NCBI RefSeq assembly: GCF_006715225.1
Contig: NZ_VFMU01000001.1
Span: 2,604,001-2,668,000 of the forward strand
Length of the DNA stretch: 64,000 nt
From: Arthrobacter sp. SLBN-112
GTDB lineage: Bacteria > Actinomycetota > Actinomycetes > Actinomycetales > Micrococcaceae
Reading direction: 5' to 3'
The stretch's first letter is position 1. The number at the start of each line of letters is the position of its first letter. The translations under genes and the position numbers were made by a program. The notes below the pieces were generated by a model. The model searched no databases, was not told the DNA's origin, and saw only the letters and a program-made list of their open reading frames with translations. Below, one piece after another: positions 52,882 through 60,794 of this stretch.

Positions 52882-53391
52882 ATGGCTGATCCGGCACGTG
52901 CTGCCAAGTTGGCGCAGCGGATTAAGGTTGTTGTTGCTGAGGCTCTGGGCCGGAAGGTCAAGGATCCCCGGCTGGAGGGCATCACTGTTACTGATGCCCG
53001 CGTGACCAATGATCTGCAGCACGCCACCGTTTATTACACCGTCTTCGGCGACCAGGCTGTCCAGGCTGATGCTGCCAAGGGACTTGAGAAGGCCAAGGGT
53101 GTGCTCCGGCAGGAAGTTGGCCGGAACATCACCGTCCGGCTGACTCCCACCCTTGAGTTCGTGGCTGACCAGATTCCGGTCAACGCCTCCAACCTGGAGG
53201 AACTGCTGCGCGAGGCCAAGAAGCGGGACGCCGAGGTTGCTGCCCTTGCCGCCAACGCCCGCCACGCCGGCGACGCGGACCCCTACAAGTCCGATGCCGC
53301 GGCCGACGTGGATATCGACGAGGACGACTTCGACGAAGAGGACCTGGACCCCGGCGACGACGAAGACCTCGACGAGGACGGCAACAAGTAG
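52882..53391 (+). CDS. rbfA: Ribosome-binding factor A
   Basis: A 169-residue RbfA, which helps 16S rRNA processing and 30S maturation and is needed at low temperature in many bacteria. KH-like domain with RAAKLAQRIKVVVAEALGRKVKDPRLEG, ATVYYTVFGD and TPTLEFVADQIP. The last 45 residues are an acidic Asp/Glu tail (DVDIDEDDFDEEDLDPGDDED), presumed disordered. ATG at 52882 with AGGAG at 52871-52875. Codons 10-80 use more T-ending codons (GTT, GCT) than neighbours. A strong terminator follows at 53414. Confidence 0.96.
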   Translation: MADPARAAKLAQRIKVVVAEALGRKVKDPRLEGITVTDARVTNDLQHATVYYTVFGDQAVQADAAKGLEKAKGVLRQEVGRNITVRLTPTLEFVADQIPVNASNLEELLREAKKRDAEVAALAANARHAGDADPYKSDAAADVDIDEDDFDEEDLDPGDDEDLDEDGNK

Positions 53392-53413
53392 GCAGCTGGC
53401 GCTTGCCGGCATG

Positions 53414-53447
53414 ACAACAGGACCCGGAGTCATCTCCGGGTCCTGTT
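53414..53447. terminator. Strong terminator after rbfA
   Basis: CAACAGGACCCGGAG (53414-53428) pairs perfectly over 15 bp with CTCCGGGTCCTGTTG (53433-53447) around TCAT. It ends the rimP-rbfA operon and, on the other strand, the ScyD-like gene. Confidence 0.85.
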
Positions 53448-53466
53448 GCATAGGTGCTGCCGCCTG

Positions 53467-54609
53467 TCAGCGGTCGACTTCGATGACCCTGCCTGCAGGC
53501 GTGGCCGCGGGAGCGTCCGGCGCTGAAGGGTCTTGCAGCCCCATCAGTGCATCCACCGTGGCGAAGACATCCCCATCCCTGTACTCAACATCGGCGGGCT
53601 GGTTCACGGCAAGGAAACGTGACCGCTCGGCATCGCCGGTGAACTTGAGGATTTCGCCACCAAACAGTGACGCCACGTAGACGTCCCCGTTGTCTGCCAC
53701 GGCCAGCCCGGTGGGGCTCAGGATGTGGTCCGCCCAAACAGTCGTGTCACCGTTCCACGGATTCACCTTGAAGACGGCACCGCGCGGACCCATTTCCGGT
53801 CCTTCCGGGCCACCAGGCAAGGACGTGACGTACAGCCAGCCGTCCGGCCCTATTTCAACGTCGGTGGGAACGGGTTCGAAGGCGTACTTCTCGCCGACAA
53901 CACATTCAGGTACCGGCACGGTGTGGCCCTGCATGTCGACGGGGATCTGAAGGCCGGCCGGGACCTTGGCTGGCCTTGGCGGCAGGACCGCCAGCGTCGA
54001 AATGGCGCCTGATGAAAGATTCACCTTGAGGATCGCGTTCATGCCGGCATCAGCCACATAGGCAGTATTGCCTTTGACTGCCAGGGCGTACGGGTGGGAA
54101 TCCACCGCTCCTGTGTACCGGGCGGGCGGGAAGGCCGGCCAGTCCGCCAGGCACGTGTCACTGACATCTGGCTCGAAGCCGTAGTGCTGGTCACCGTCGG
54201 GGTTGTGCTTCCGTTCGTAGTCCGCGAAGTTGGCGATGGTGTCCACATGACCCTTGGAGTCAATGGACTTGAGGTAGCCCTGGAGAGCTGCAGGATCCCC
54301 CTGCCCGGCTCCGGTACTCTCCAGGAAATACGTCATGCCATCGTGGATATCCAGCCCGGCGACTTCCCAGCCCTTCTCCGCGGTATGGATGTCCTCGCGA
54401 TCGCCGTCGTGCTCCACGCGGGTGAGGATGCCGGCGAAATCCTGGCTGACGCGGGCAGATTCACCACTGCCCACCGCGAGATGGAGGGGCGAAACGAGGC
54501 CGGTTGCCATGACCTCATAATCCGGGTTGTGGCTGGATGCGAAGGCCGGTGCGGCCTGCACCATGCTGGCGGCGGCCACACAGGCGATAAAGGTGAGTTG
54601 TCGTTTCAT
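53467..54609 (-). CDS. Secreted ScyD/ScyE-like beta-propeller protein
   Basis: A 380-residue exported protein. The signal peptide is MKRQLTFIACVAAASMVQAAPAFA, followed by beta-propeller (NHL-like) repeats: YVADAGMNAILKVNLSSGAISTLAV, PTDVEIGPDGWLYVTSLPG and GLAVADNGDVYVASLFGGEILKF. This pattern is the ScyD/ScyE family of actinobacteria and cyanobacteria. Its role is unknown (scytonemin-related in cyanobacteria). The frame extends far upstream to 55320, but the ATG at 54609 has GGAG ahead and starts the signal peptide. Convergent with rbfA. Confidence 0.85.
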   Translation of the reverse strand: MKRQLTFIACVAAASMVQAAPAFASSHNPDYEVMATGLVSPLHLAVGSGESARVSQDFAGILTRVEHDGDREDIHTAEKGWEVAGLDIHDGMTYFLESTGAGQGDPAALQGYLKSIDSKGHVDTIANFADYERKHNPDGDQHYGFEPDVSDTCLADWPAFPPARYTGAVDSHPYALAVKGNTAYVADAGMNAILKVNLSSGAISTLAVLPPRPAKVPAGLQIPVDMQGHTVPVPECVVGEKYAFEPVPTDVEIGPDGWLYVTSLPGGPEGPEMGPRGAVFKVNPWNGDTTVWADHILSPTGLAVADNGDVYVASLFGGEILKFTGDAERSRFLAVNQPADVEYRDGDVFATVDALMGLQDPSAPDAPAATPAGRVIEVDR

Positions 54610-54697
54610 TGGGTACTCCGGGGTGCGAGATGCCCTTGCGGGCTGGATATGAAGCCTCCGCAGAGGCGAAATGATCCCCCGGCGCAAGCGTAGGCCC

Positions 54698-54758
54698 CTA
54701 CCAGCGGGTAGTCGTTGGGGGCATCCCCCCTTTCTGGCCCCCTTTTCGTCCCCCAACG
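54698..54758. promoter_or_regulatory. Inverted repeats between ScyD-like and deaminase genes
   Basis: CTACC-AGCG-GGTAG (54698-54711) is followed by CGTTGGGG (54713-54720), which pairs with CCCCAACG (54751-54758); a GGGGG CAT CCCCC palindrome starts at about 54717. The 174-base gap lies between divergent genes, so these are candidate operators for one or both. The CTACC/GGTAG pair resembles sites of LuxR/NarL-type regulators. Confidence 0.4.
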
Positions 54759-54783
54759 GGGCACCTGTGGCTAGGATCGTGCT

Positions 54784-55305
54784 ATGACGTCCGCAGACCA
54801 CGGCAACAGGGGCTTGCAGCACCCCGAATCTGCCCAGCATCCTGGGCAGGCTCAATACCTTGAACAGGCCGTGGAACTGGCCACGCGCAACGTCGCGGAA
54901 GGCGGCGGACCATTCGGTGCGGTGGTGGTCACGCCGGACGGACGCATCCATACCGGAGTCAACAGGGTGACCAGGGATAACGACCCCACCGCCCACGCGG
55001 AAGTGGTGGCCATCCGGGCGGCGGCCGCCGCTGCAGCCGATTTCGATCTCACCGGTTCGGTCCTCTACGCAAGCTGCGAGCCGTGCCCCATGTGCCTGGC
55101 GTCCGCCTTGTGGGCCAGGGTCGGCCGCGTCTACTACGCAGCGGACCGGCACGGGGCCGCGGCGGCAGGCTTCGATGACGCACTGTTCTACGACTACTTC
55201 AGTGGCGCGGCGCCAGAGCTGATGCCGGTCACCAAGGGTGACATCCCGACGTCGGACGTCCCCTTCCAGGCGTGGCGCGCCTTTGACAGCAGGAAGGAAT
55301 ATTAG
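54784..55305 (+). CDS. Nucleoside/guanine deaminase family protein
   Basis: A 173-residue CDA-superfamily enzyme. Zinc motif HAEVVAIR (His71, Glu73) and PCPMC (Cys101, Cys104), with GGPFGAVVV at about 41-49. The layout, including the C-terminal extension, resembles guanine deaminase (GuaD-type) and other tRNA/nucleoside deaminases. A role in purine salvage is likely. The ATG at 54784 lacks a strong ribosome site. The thioredoxin gene follows after 2 bases. Confidence 0.85.
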   Translation: MTSADHGNRGLQHPESAQHPGQAQYLEQAVELATRNVAEGGGPFGAVVVTPDGRIHTGVNRVTRDNDPTAHAEVVAIRAAAAAAADFDLTGSVLYASCEPCPMCLASALWARVGRVYYAADRHGAAAAGFDDALFYDYFSGAAPELMPVTKGDIPTSDVPFQAWRAFDSRKEY

Positions 55306-55307
55306 CC

Positions 55308-55745
55308 ATGGAACCCACACTCTTGAGCTGCCCGGCCTGCGGCAAGACCAACCGGGTTCCGGCCAGGGCTTCGGGCCACCCGCGCTGCGGCAACTGCAAG
55401 GCGGACCTGCCCTGGATCGTATCCGCAGGCGACAGCGACTTCGCGGCCGTGGCGGAGCAATCCCCGGTTCCGGTGCTGGTCGACTTCTGGGCCGCCTGGT
55501 GCGGACCCTGCCGCATGGTCAGCCCGGTCCTGGACAAGCTGGCCCGGGAACGGCCCGGGAAGATCAAGCTGGTGAAGGTGGATGTGGACACGTCTCCGGG
55601 CCTGTCGCAGCGGTTCGATGTGCAGGCCATTCCCACCTTGATGGTGCTCGTTGACGGAAAGGTGGCAGCGCGCCAGGCCGGCGCCGCACCCGCGCAGGTC
55701 CTCCGTTCCTGGCTCGACAAGGCCCTCGCCGGCGCCCGCAGCTAG
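55308..55745 (+). CDS. Zinc-finger thioredoxin (Trx2/TrxC type)
   Basis: A 145-residue thioredoxin with an N-terminal zinc ribbon (Cys8, Cys11, Cys27, Cys30) and the active-site WCGPC at residues 64-68, plus IPTLMVLVDGK with the cis-Pro. TrxC-type proteins are cytoplasmic disulfide reductases and chaperones under oxidative stress. The gene directly follows the deaminase gene on the same strand; its stop overlaps the end of the convergent aminotransferase gene by 4 bases. Confidence 0.92.
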   Translation: MEPTLLSCPACGKTNRVPARASGHPRCGNCKADLPWIVSAGDSDFAAVAEQSPVPVLVDFWAAWCGPCRMVSPVLDKLARERPGKIKLVKVDVDTSPGLSQRFDVQAIPTLMVLVDGKVAARQAGAAPAQVLRSWLDKALAGARS

Positions 55746-56944
55746 CTAAGCTCGCAGCGCTCGAGGCCCAGCACCGGCCCCGCCGGTCTACGGCCGGGCG
55801 CCGGAAGCCGGGACAGCCCATCCAGCAGATCCTGTTTCCGGCCGCACAGCGCGATCCGGACCCACCCCTCGCCAATGGAGCCGAAAGCGGTCCCCGGAGC
55901 CAGCGCCACGCCGGAGTCTGCGAGGAAACGCCGAACCCAGGCCCGCACATCCCCGCCGCTCACATGGGACATATCAGCCCACAGGTAGAACGCGCCCTGC
56001 GCCGGAAGGTACCGGATCCCCTTCGCTGCCAGCACCGCAGAGGCGGCGTCCCGGTTCTCCCGGTAGTGCTGGTGGGCGTGCCGGACGTAGTCCTGCGGCC
56101 CGGTCAGCGCCGCCAGCGCCGCATACTGCGGCGCAGAGGCCACGCACGAGACGATCGATTCCATGACGTTGTCCATCTTCTGTTTGAGCCCTGGCGGGCA
56201 GACCAGGGCGCCGATGCGCAGCCCGGTCAGGCCGTAGGTCTTGGACAGTGTCAGCGACGTGAACACGCGCGCATCCGCCGCGGTGCCGCCGTCGAACCTT
56301 GCCGGGCTGACGTGGGGCACATCGTAGGTGAACGCCTCGTAGCACTCGTCCGAGACCACCCAGATGTCGTGCCGACGGGCCAAATCCATGAGTTCCCGGA
56401 CCACTTCTTCACCCAGCACGGCGCCGAGCGGGTTGGAGGGGGAGTTGAGGACCAGCACCCGGGTGCGGCTGCTGATCAGCGCCTCCACATCGGCTACTAG
56501 CGGCTGGAAGCCGTGTTCGGGGTGCAGCGGATAGCCCACAGGGACGGCATTGAGCAGCCGGCTGGTCATGGCGAAGGTGGGGTAGCCCGGGTTGGGGATC
56601 AGGATTTCGTCCCCGGGGGAGAGCAGCAGGCTCATGGCGAAGTGCAGCCCCTGCTGCGCACCGGACACCACGTAAACGCGGTCAGCGCCGACGTCCACTC
56701 CCTGTTCTTCCCGGAACCTGGCAGCGAACGCTTCACGAAGGGCCGGGATCCCGGCGTTGGGCGTGTAGTTGGTTTCGTCGCGGTCCAGGCAGGCGATGCC
56801 TGCGTCCAGGACATGGCGGGGGAGCGGGAACCCCGGCTCCCCGATGCTCAGGACAATGGCACCGGGAGTACGCCACGCGGCCTCGGTGATCTCGCGGATC
56901 TGGTTGACGGGCACGTCGCGGACATGGGCGGCAAGCTCAGGCAT
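55742..56944 (-). CDS. PLP-dependent aminotransferase (class I/II)
   Basis: A 400-residue fold-type I aminotransferase. AWRTPGAIVLSIGEPGFPLPRHV is a typical N-terminus, YTPNAGIPALREAFAAR is the substrate-binding stretch, and SLTLSKTYGLTGLRIG contains the Schiff-base Lys. Family members transaminate aspartate, aromatic or branched amino acids, and the position here gives no clue. The frame begins at 56953; the next ATG at 56944 matches more common family starts. Divergent from truB by about 100 bases. Confidence 0.87.
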   Translation of the reverse strand: MPELAAHVRDVPVNQIREITEAAWRTPGAIVLSIGEPGFPLPRHVLDAGIACLDRDETNYTPNAGIPALREAFAARFREEQGVDVGADRVYVVSGAQQGLHFAMSLLLSPGDEILIPNPGYPTFAMTSRLLNAVPVGYPLHPEHGFQPLVADVEALISSRTRVLVLNSPSNPLGAVLGEEVVRELMDLARRHDIWVVSDECYEAFTYDVPHVSPARFDGGTAADARVFTSLTLSKTYGLTGLRIGALVCPPGLKQKMDNVMESIVSCVASAPQYAALAALTGPQDYVRHAHQHYRENRDAASAVLAAKGIRYLPAQGAFYLWADMSHVSGGDVRAWVRRFLADSGVALAPGTAFGSIGEGWVRIALCGRKQDLLDGLSRLPAPGRRPAGPVLGLERCELS

Positions 56945-57045
56945 GCCAGCCATCCTAACGGGCGGTGCGGGACTGCCGTGGAGCGTGCGGTACCGGACCC
57001 GGCGGGTGGGCAGACGGGCCTACCAGCGCCGATATACTGGGAGGC

Positions 57046-57981
57046 GTGCTTTCTGGACTGGTGATAGTGGACAAGCCGCAGGGATGGACCAGCCATGATG
57101 TGGTTGGCCGGATGCGGCGCCTCGCAGGGACCCGGAAAGTGGGGCACGCAGGAACCCTGGACCCGATGGCCACCGGCGTGCTGGTGGTCGGCATCAACAA
57201 GGCCACGCGGCTGCTGACCTACATCGTGGGCACCTCCAAGACCTACACCGCCACCATCCGGCTGGGCCAGTCCACCGTCACCGATGACGCGGAAGGGGAA
57301 GTCACCGCCACGGCCGGCACGTCCGGCGTCAGCGAGCAGGCAATTTACGACGGCGTCGCGGCCCTCACGGGCGACATCCAGCAGGTGCCCAGCAGCGTCA
57401 GCGCCATCAAGGTGAACGGCGAACGCGCCTACGCCCGCGTGCGGTCGGGCGAGGACGTGAAGCTTGCCGCACGCCCCGTCACCATCCACCGTTTCGAGGT
57501 ACACGCCATTCGGTGGGACACGGAAGCGGATGTGGTTGACCTCGACGTCACCGTCGAGTGCTCCTCGGGCACGTACATCCGTGCCCTGGCCCGGGACCTT
57601 GGCAATGCCCTCGGCGTCGGAGGACACCTCACCGCCCTCCGCAGGACCCACGTGGGCCCCTATTCCCTCGATCAGGCGCGCACTCTTGAACAGCTGGCCG
57701 AGGAGCTCAACGTCCTGGAAATGTCGCAGGCTGCCCGCGCGCTGATGCCCAACCGCGAACTCAGCGCCGAGGAAACCACGGAAATTTCCTTCGGGCGGCG
57801 CATTGCTGCCGGGGCCGCTCCCGGCGCTCCCGGCGCTGCCACCCCCGAACATCCCGCCGCTGCCTTCGCCCCCGACGGAAACCTGGTGGCCCTTCTGGCC
57901 GACGCCGGCAGCTACGCCAAGCCGGTGCTCGTCTTCGCCCCCGGCTCCGGCGCTGCCGCAACCGCCGCCGCGGAGGCCTAA
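57046..57981 (+). CDS. truB: tRNA pseudouridine55 synthase
   Basis: A 311-residue TruB, which makes pseudouridine 55 in the T loop of tRNAs. Motifs: IVDKPQGWTSHDVVGRMRR, the catalytic Asp in VGHAGTLDPMATGVLV, and CSSGTYIRALARDLG; a C-terminal PUA-like extension ends in an Ala/Pro-rich tail. The frame opens at 56965, but the GTG at 57046 behind GGGAGG gives the conserved start; spacing is tight, so a GTG at 57061 is possible. Heads the truB-ribF block. Confidence 0.95.
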   Translation: MLSGLVIVDKPQGWTSHDVVGRMRRLAGTRKVGHAGTLDPMATGVLVVGINKATRLLTYIVGTSKTYTATIRLGQSTVTDDAEGEVTATAGTSGVSEQAIYDGVAALTGDIQQVPSSVSAIKVNGERAYARVRSGEDVKLAARPVTIHRFEVHAIRWDTEADVVDLDVTVECSSGTYIRALARDLGNALGVGGHLTALRRTHVGPYSLDQARTLEQLAEELNVLEMSQAARALMPNRELSAEETTEISFGRRIAAGAAPGAPGAATPEHPAAAFAPDGNLVALLADAGSYAKPVLVFAPGSGAAATAAAEA

Positions 57982-57984
57982 AGC

Positions 57985-58338
57985 GTGGACGCATATTTTT
58001 GGATCATCCTTGTCGTCGGCCTGGTGTCCACGCTGGCATGCCTGGGTGCCGGAATCATGAAGAAGGCGCCCAACGATGCCACCATCCTCTCCGTCATGGC
58101 CGTGGAAGCAGCGCTGGTGGTGTACCTGGTGGGTTCCATCGTCCGGGTCATCGCCGGCGAACCCATTGCCGGCGAGGCGTGGGAGTTCTGGGGCTACATG
58201 GCCACCGCCATGCTCCTGCCCCCGGCCGCGGTCTACTGGTCCGTCCTGGAGCGCACACGGTGGAGCAACTTTGTCCTGGCCGCAGTCGGCGTCACGGCAC
58301 TGGTCATGGCTGCCCGAATGAACCAGATCTGGTACTGA
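57985..58338 (+). CDS. Small membrane protein, unknown
   Basis: A 117-residue protein with four predicted helices (about 5-25, 33-57, 68-88, 93-110) and short loops. No family recognised, though genes of this type sit between truB and ribF in Arthrobacter-like genomes. GTG start 3 bases after the truB stop, suggesting translational coupling; the next membrane protein gene begins 2 bases later. Confidence 0.7.
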   Translation: MDAYFWIILVVGLVSTLACLGAGIMKKAPNDATILSVMAVEAALVVYLVGSIVRVIAGEPIAGEAWEFWGYMATAMLLPPAAVYWSVLERTRWSNFVLAAVGVTALVMAARMNQIWY

Positions 58339-58339
58339 A

Positions 58340-58825
58340 GTGGAAGAAGCAGCAGGAATGAAAGACAAGCAGGCCCGGGCGGCCACCGGCGAGGCACCCG
58401 TCCGCAATACCCGCAACACCGGCCCCGGCCGCCTCCTGATCGCCGTGTACGGGGTCTTCGCCATCTCGGCCACCGCCCGTGCCGGCTACCAGATCCTCAC
58501 CAAGTTCTCCGAAGCTCCACTGGCCTACCTGCTCTCGGCCTTCGCCGCACTGGTCTACGTGGTGGCCACAGTGTCGCTGGCCAAGGCCGGAACCACCTGG
58601 TTCAAGGTCTCCGTTGCCGCAGTGCTGGTTGAACTGTTGGGTGTCCTGGTGGTGGGGACCCTGAGCATCCTGGACTCCGTGCAGTTCCCGCACGAGACGG
58701 TGTGGTCCCTGTTTGGCCGAGGCTATGGCTTTATCCCGCTGTTGCTGCCCATCCTCGGGCTGGTATGGCTGTACCGGCGCCGGCCCTCCGCGGCGCGTGC
58801 AACAGCGGCCAAAGCTGCGCAGTGA
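58340..58825 (+). CDS. Small membrane protein, unknown
   Basis: A 161-residue protein with a hydrophilic N-terminus of about 35 residues and four helices (about 33-56, 65-85, 89-112, 128-145), then a basic tail. It has no recognised family; its TM layout is similar to the preceding protein, so the pair may form a complex. GTG at 58340 or ATG at 58358. Confidence 0.7.
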   Translation: MEEAAGMKDKQARAATGEAPVRNTRNTGPGRLLIAVYGVFAISATARAGYQILTKFSEAPLAYLLSAFAALVYVVATVSLAKAGTTWFKVSVAAVLVELLGVLVVGTLSILDSVQFPHETVWSLFGRGYGFIPLLLPILGLVWLYRRRPSAARATAAKAAQ

Positions 58826-58900
58826 ATCCGGGTAATCTTGAAGAGTTCCGCGGCCGGCATGGTTCCGGAACGACGATGCAGGCAGCTTAAGGCGAGGGTG

Positions 58901-59884
58901 ATGGTTTACATCTGGAACGATCCGTCCGATGTCCCGGCGGATTTCGGCCCATCCGTTGTCACGTTCGGCAACTTTGACGGCGTCCACCGCGGCCACCAGC
59001 AGGTGCTGTCCCAGCTGATCCGTTCGGCCCGCCTCTCCCATGCCAAGGCCGTTGCCGTGACGTTCGACCCCCACCCCGCGCTTATCCACCGTCCCGAGGC
59101 CGCCCCGGAGCTGATCATGGGCCTGGACGACAAGCTGGAGGCGCTGGGCGAACTGGGACTGGACGCCATCCTGGTGGTCAAGTACTCGCTGGACCTCGCC
59201 AGCCTCACGGCGGAGGAATTCGTGGAGCAGTACCTGGTGGACTGCCTCCATGCCAGCCATGTGGTCATCGGCCACGACGCCCGTTTCGGACGGGGCAACT
59301 CCGGCGACCTGGACACCATGAAGGCGCTGGGCGACAAGTTCGGCTTCGACGTCCAGGTCATCAGCGAGTTCGGTGCCGAGGGCTACCCCCTGCATGACGA
59401 CGACGGCACGGACCGGCGCTGTTCCTCCACCTGGGTGCGTGAGGCCCTGCAGGATGGCGACGTGGCCACCGCTGCCTCCGTCCTGGGGCGCCCGCACAGG
59501 ATGCGAGGCGAGGTGGTCCATGGTGCCGCCCGCGGCCGGGCCCTCGGGTTCCCCACGGCAAACCTCTCTTCGAATGCCTCAGGGCTGATTCCCGCGGACG
59601 GCATCTATGCCGGCTGGCTGGTGGACCAGGCCGGCACGCGGTGGCCGGCAGCGATCTCGGTAGGGTCCAATCCCACGTTCGACGGAGTGAGCCGCCAGGT
59701 TGAGGCGCACGTGATCGACAGGCCCAAGGAAGCCGTGGAGGACTTTGATCTGTACGGCCAGACAGTGATTGTTGAATTCGTGGCGCGGCTTCGCGGCATG
59801 GTGGCCTATCGTGGCCCTGAAGCCCTGGTGGAACAAATGCGGCTGGATGTGGCCCAGGCCCACCAGCTCCTCAGCGGCCGCTGA
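58901..59884 (+). CDS. ribF: Bifunctional riboflavin kinase/FAD synthetase
   Basis: A 327-residue RibF, which converts riboflavin to FMN and then FAD. The N-terminal FMN adenylyltransferase domain has VVTFGNFDGVHRGHQ (nucleotidyltransferase HxGH) and VTFDPHP; the C-terminal kinase domain has GRALGFPTANL and SVGSNPTFDG. ATG at 58901 (GTG at 58898 is also in frame) with GGCGAGGG ahead. No riboswitch is visible upstream. Usually truB-ribF-rpsO are adjacent; here kynA-kynU intervene. Confidence 0.96.
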   Translation: MVYIWNDPSDVPADFGPSVVTFGNFDGVHRGHQQVLSQLIRSARLSHAKAVAVTFDPHPALIHRPEAAPELIMGLDDKLEALGELGLDAILVVKYSLDLASLTAEEFVEQYLVDCLHASHVVIGHDARFGRGNSGDLDTMKALGDKFGFDVQVISEFGAEGYPLHDDDGTDRRCSSTWVREALQDGDVATAASVLGRPHRMRGEVVHGAARGRALGFPTANLSSNASGLIPADGIYAGWLVDQAGTRWPAAISVGSNPTFDGVSRQVEAHVIDRPKEAVEDFDLYGQTVIVEFVARLRGMVAYRGPEALVEQMRLDVAQAHQLLSGR

Positions 59885-59939
59885 TTCCAGCATCCGCCGG
59901 AGTCTCAGCAACCGGGTGAGCACCAACGAAAGGCAGTAC

Positions 59940-60794
59940 GTGTCCGTCGAGAAGAACACCCGCAAGCTGGATAAGGGGATCGTCCGTGACTTCAGCTCAC
60001 GGATGAGCTACGCCTCCTACCTGCAGCTTCCCACCCTGCTCAGTGCGCAGCAGCCGGTGAGCGAGCCCGAACACCACGATGAGTTGCTTTTCATCATCCA
60101 GCACCAGACCACGGAACTGTGGCTGAAGCTGGTCCTGCATGAACTGCGCAGCGCGGCCGCATGGCTCCGTGAGGACGACCTGGGCTCGGCGCTCAAGGGC
60201 ATCGCACGGGTCAAGCACATCCAGAAGACCCTCACTGAGCAGTGGTCCGTCCTGGCGACCCTGACACCCACGGAGTATTCGCAGTTTCGGGGCTTCCTGG
60301 GCAACTCGTCAGGGTTCCAGTCCGCCCAGTACCGCGCGGTCGAATTCGTCCTGGGCAACAAGAACCGCAAGATGCTTCCCGTCTTCGAATCCGACCCCGA
60401 GGCCCACGCCATGCTGGAGGAACTGCTTGCCGCACCGAGCATCTACGACGAGTTCCTGGCCTACCTGTCCCGCCGGGGTTTCGATGTTCCACGTTCGGTC
60501 CTGGACCGGGATGTGACCCGGGCGCACGAGTTCGCCCCGGAACTGGTCCCGCTCTTCAAGTACATCTATGAGAACGCGGCGGACAACTGGGCGGCCTACG
60601 AGGCGTGCGAGGAGTTGGTGGACCTGGAGGACAACTTCCAGCTCTGGCGGTTCCGGCACCTGCGCACCGTCCAGCGGACCATCGGCATGAAGACCGGCAC
60701 CGGCGGGTCCAGCGGTGCCGCCTTCCTGCAGAAGGCCCTGGAACTGACGTTCTTCCCGGAACTATTCGCTGTCAGGACGGAGATCGGCCAATGA
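59940..60794 (+). CDS. kynA: Tryptophan 2,3-dioxygenase
   Basis: A 284-residue heme dioxygenase, opening the indole ring of tryptophan to N-formylkynurenine. Phe51 and His55 in FIIQHQTTELWLK match the substrate-site residues of the family. FRHLRTVQRTIG (heme-ligand region) and TGTGGSSGAAFL follow. GTG at 59940 with GAAAGG 6 bases away; a GTG at 59916 is possible. Its stop overlaps the kynU ATG (ATGA at 60791-60794), so the two are coupled. Confidence 0.95.
   Translation: MSVEKNTRKLDKGIVRDFSSRMSYASYLQLPTLLSAQQPVSEPEHHDELLFIIQHQTTELWLKLVLHELRSAAAWLREDDLGSALKGIARVKHIQKTLTEQWSVLATLTPTEYSQFRGFLGNSSGFQSAQYRAVEFVLGNKNRKMLPVFESDPEAHAMLEELLAAPSIYDEFLAYLSRRGFDVPRSVLDRDVTRAHEFAPELVPLFKYIYENAADNWAAYEACEELVDLEDNFQLWRFRHLRTVQRTIGMKTGTGGSSGAAFLQKALELTFFPELFAVRTEIGQ

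Noticed and set aside
54610..55320. N-terminal extension of the ScyD-like frame to 55320
   Set aside because: It overlaps the deaminase gene on the other strand; the signal peptide and ribosome site start at 54609.
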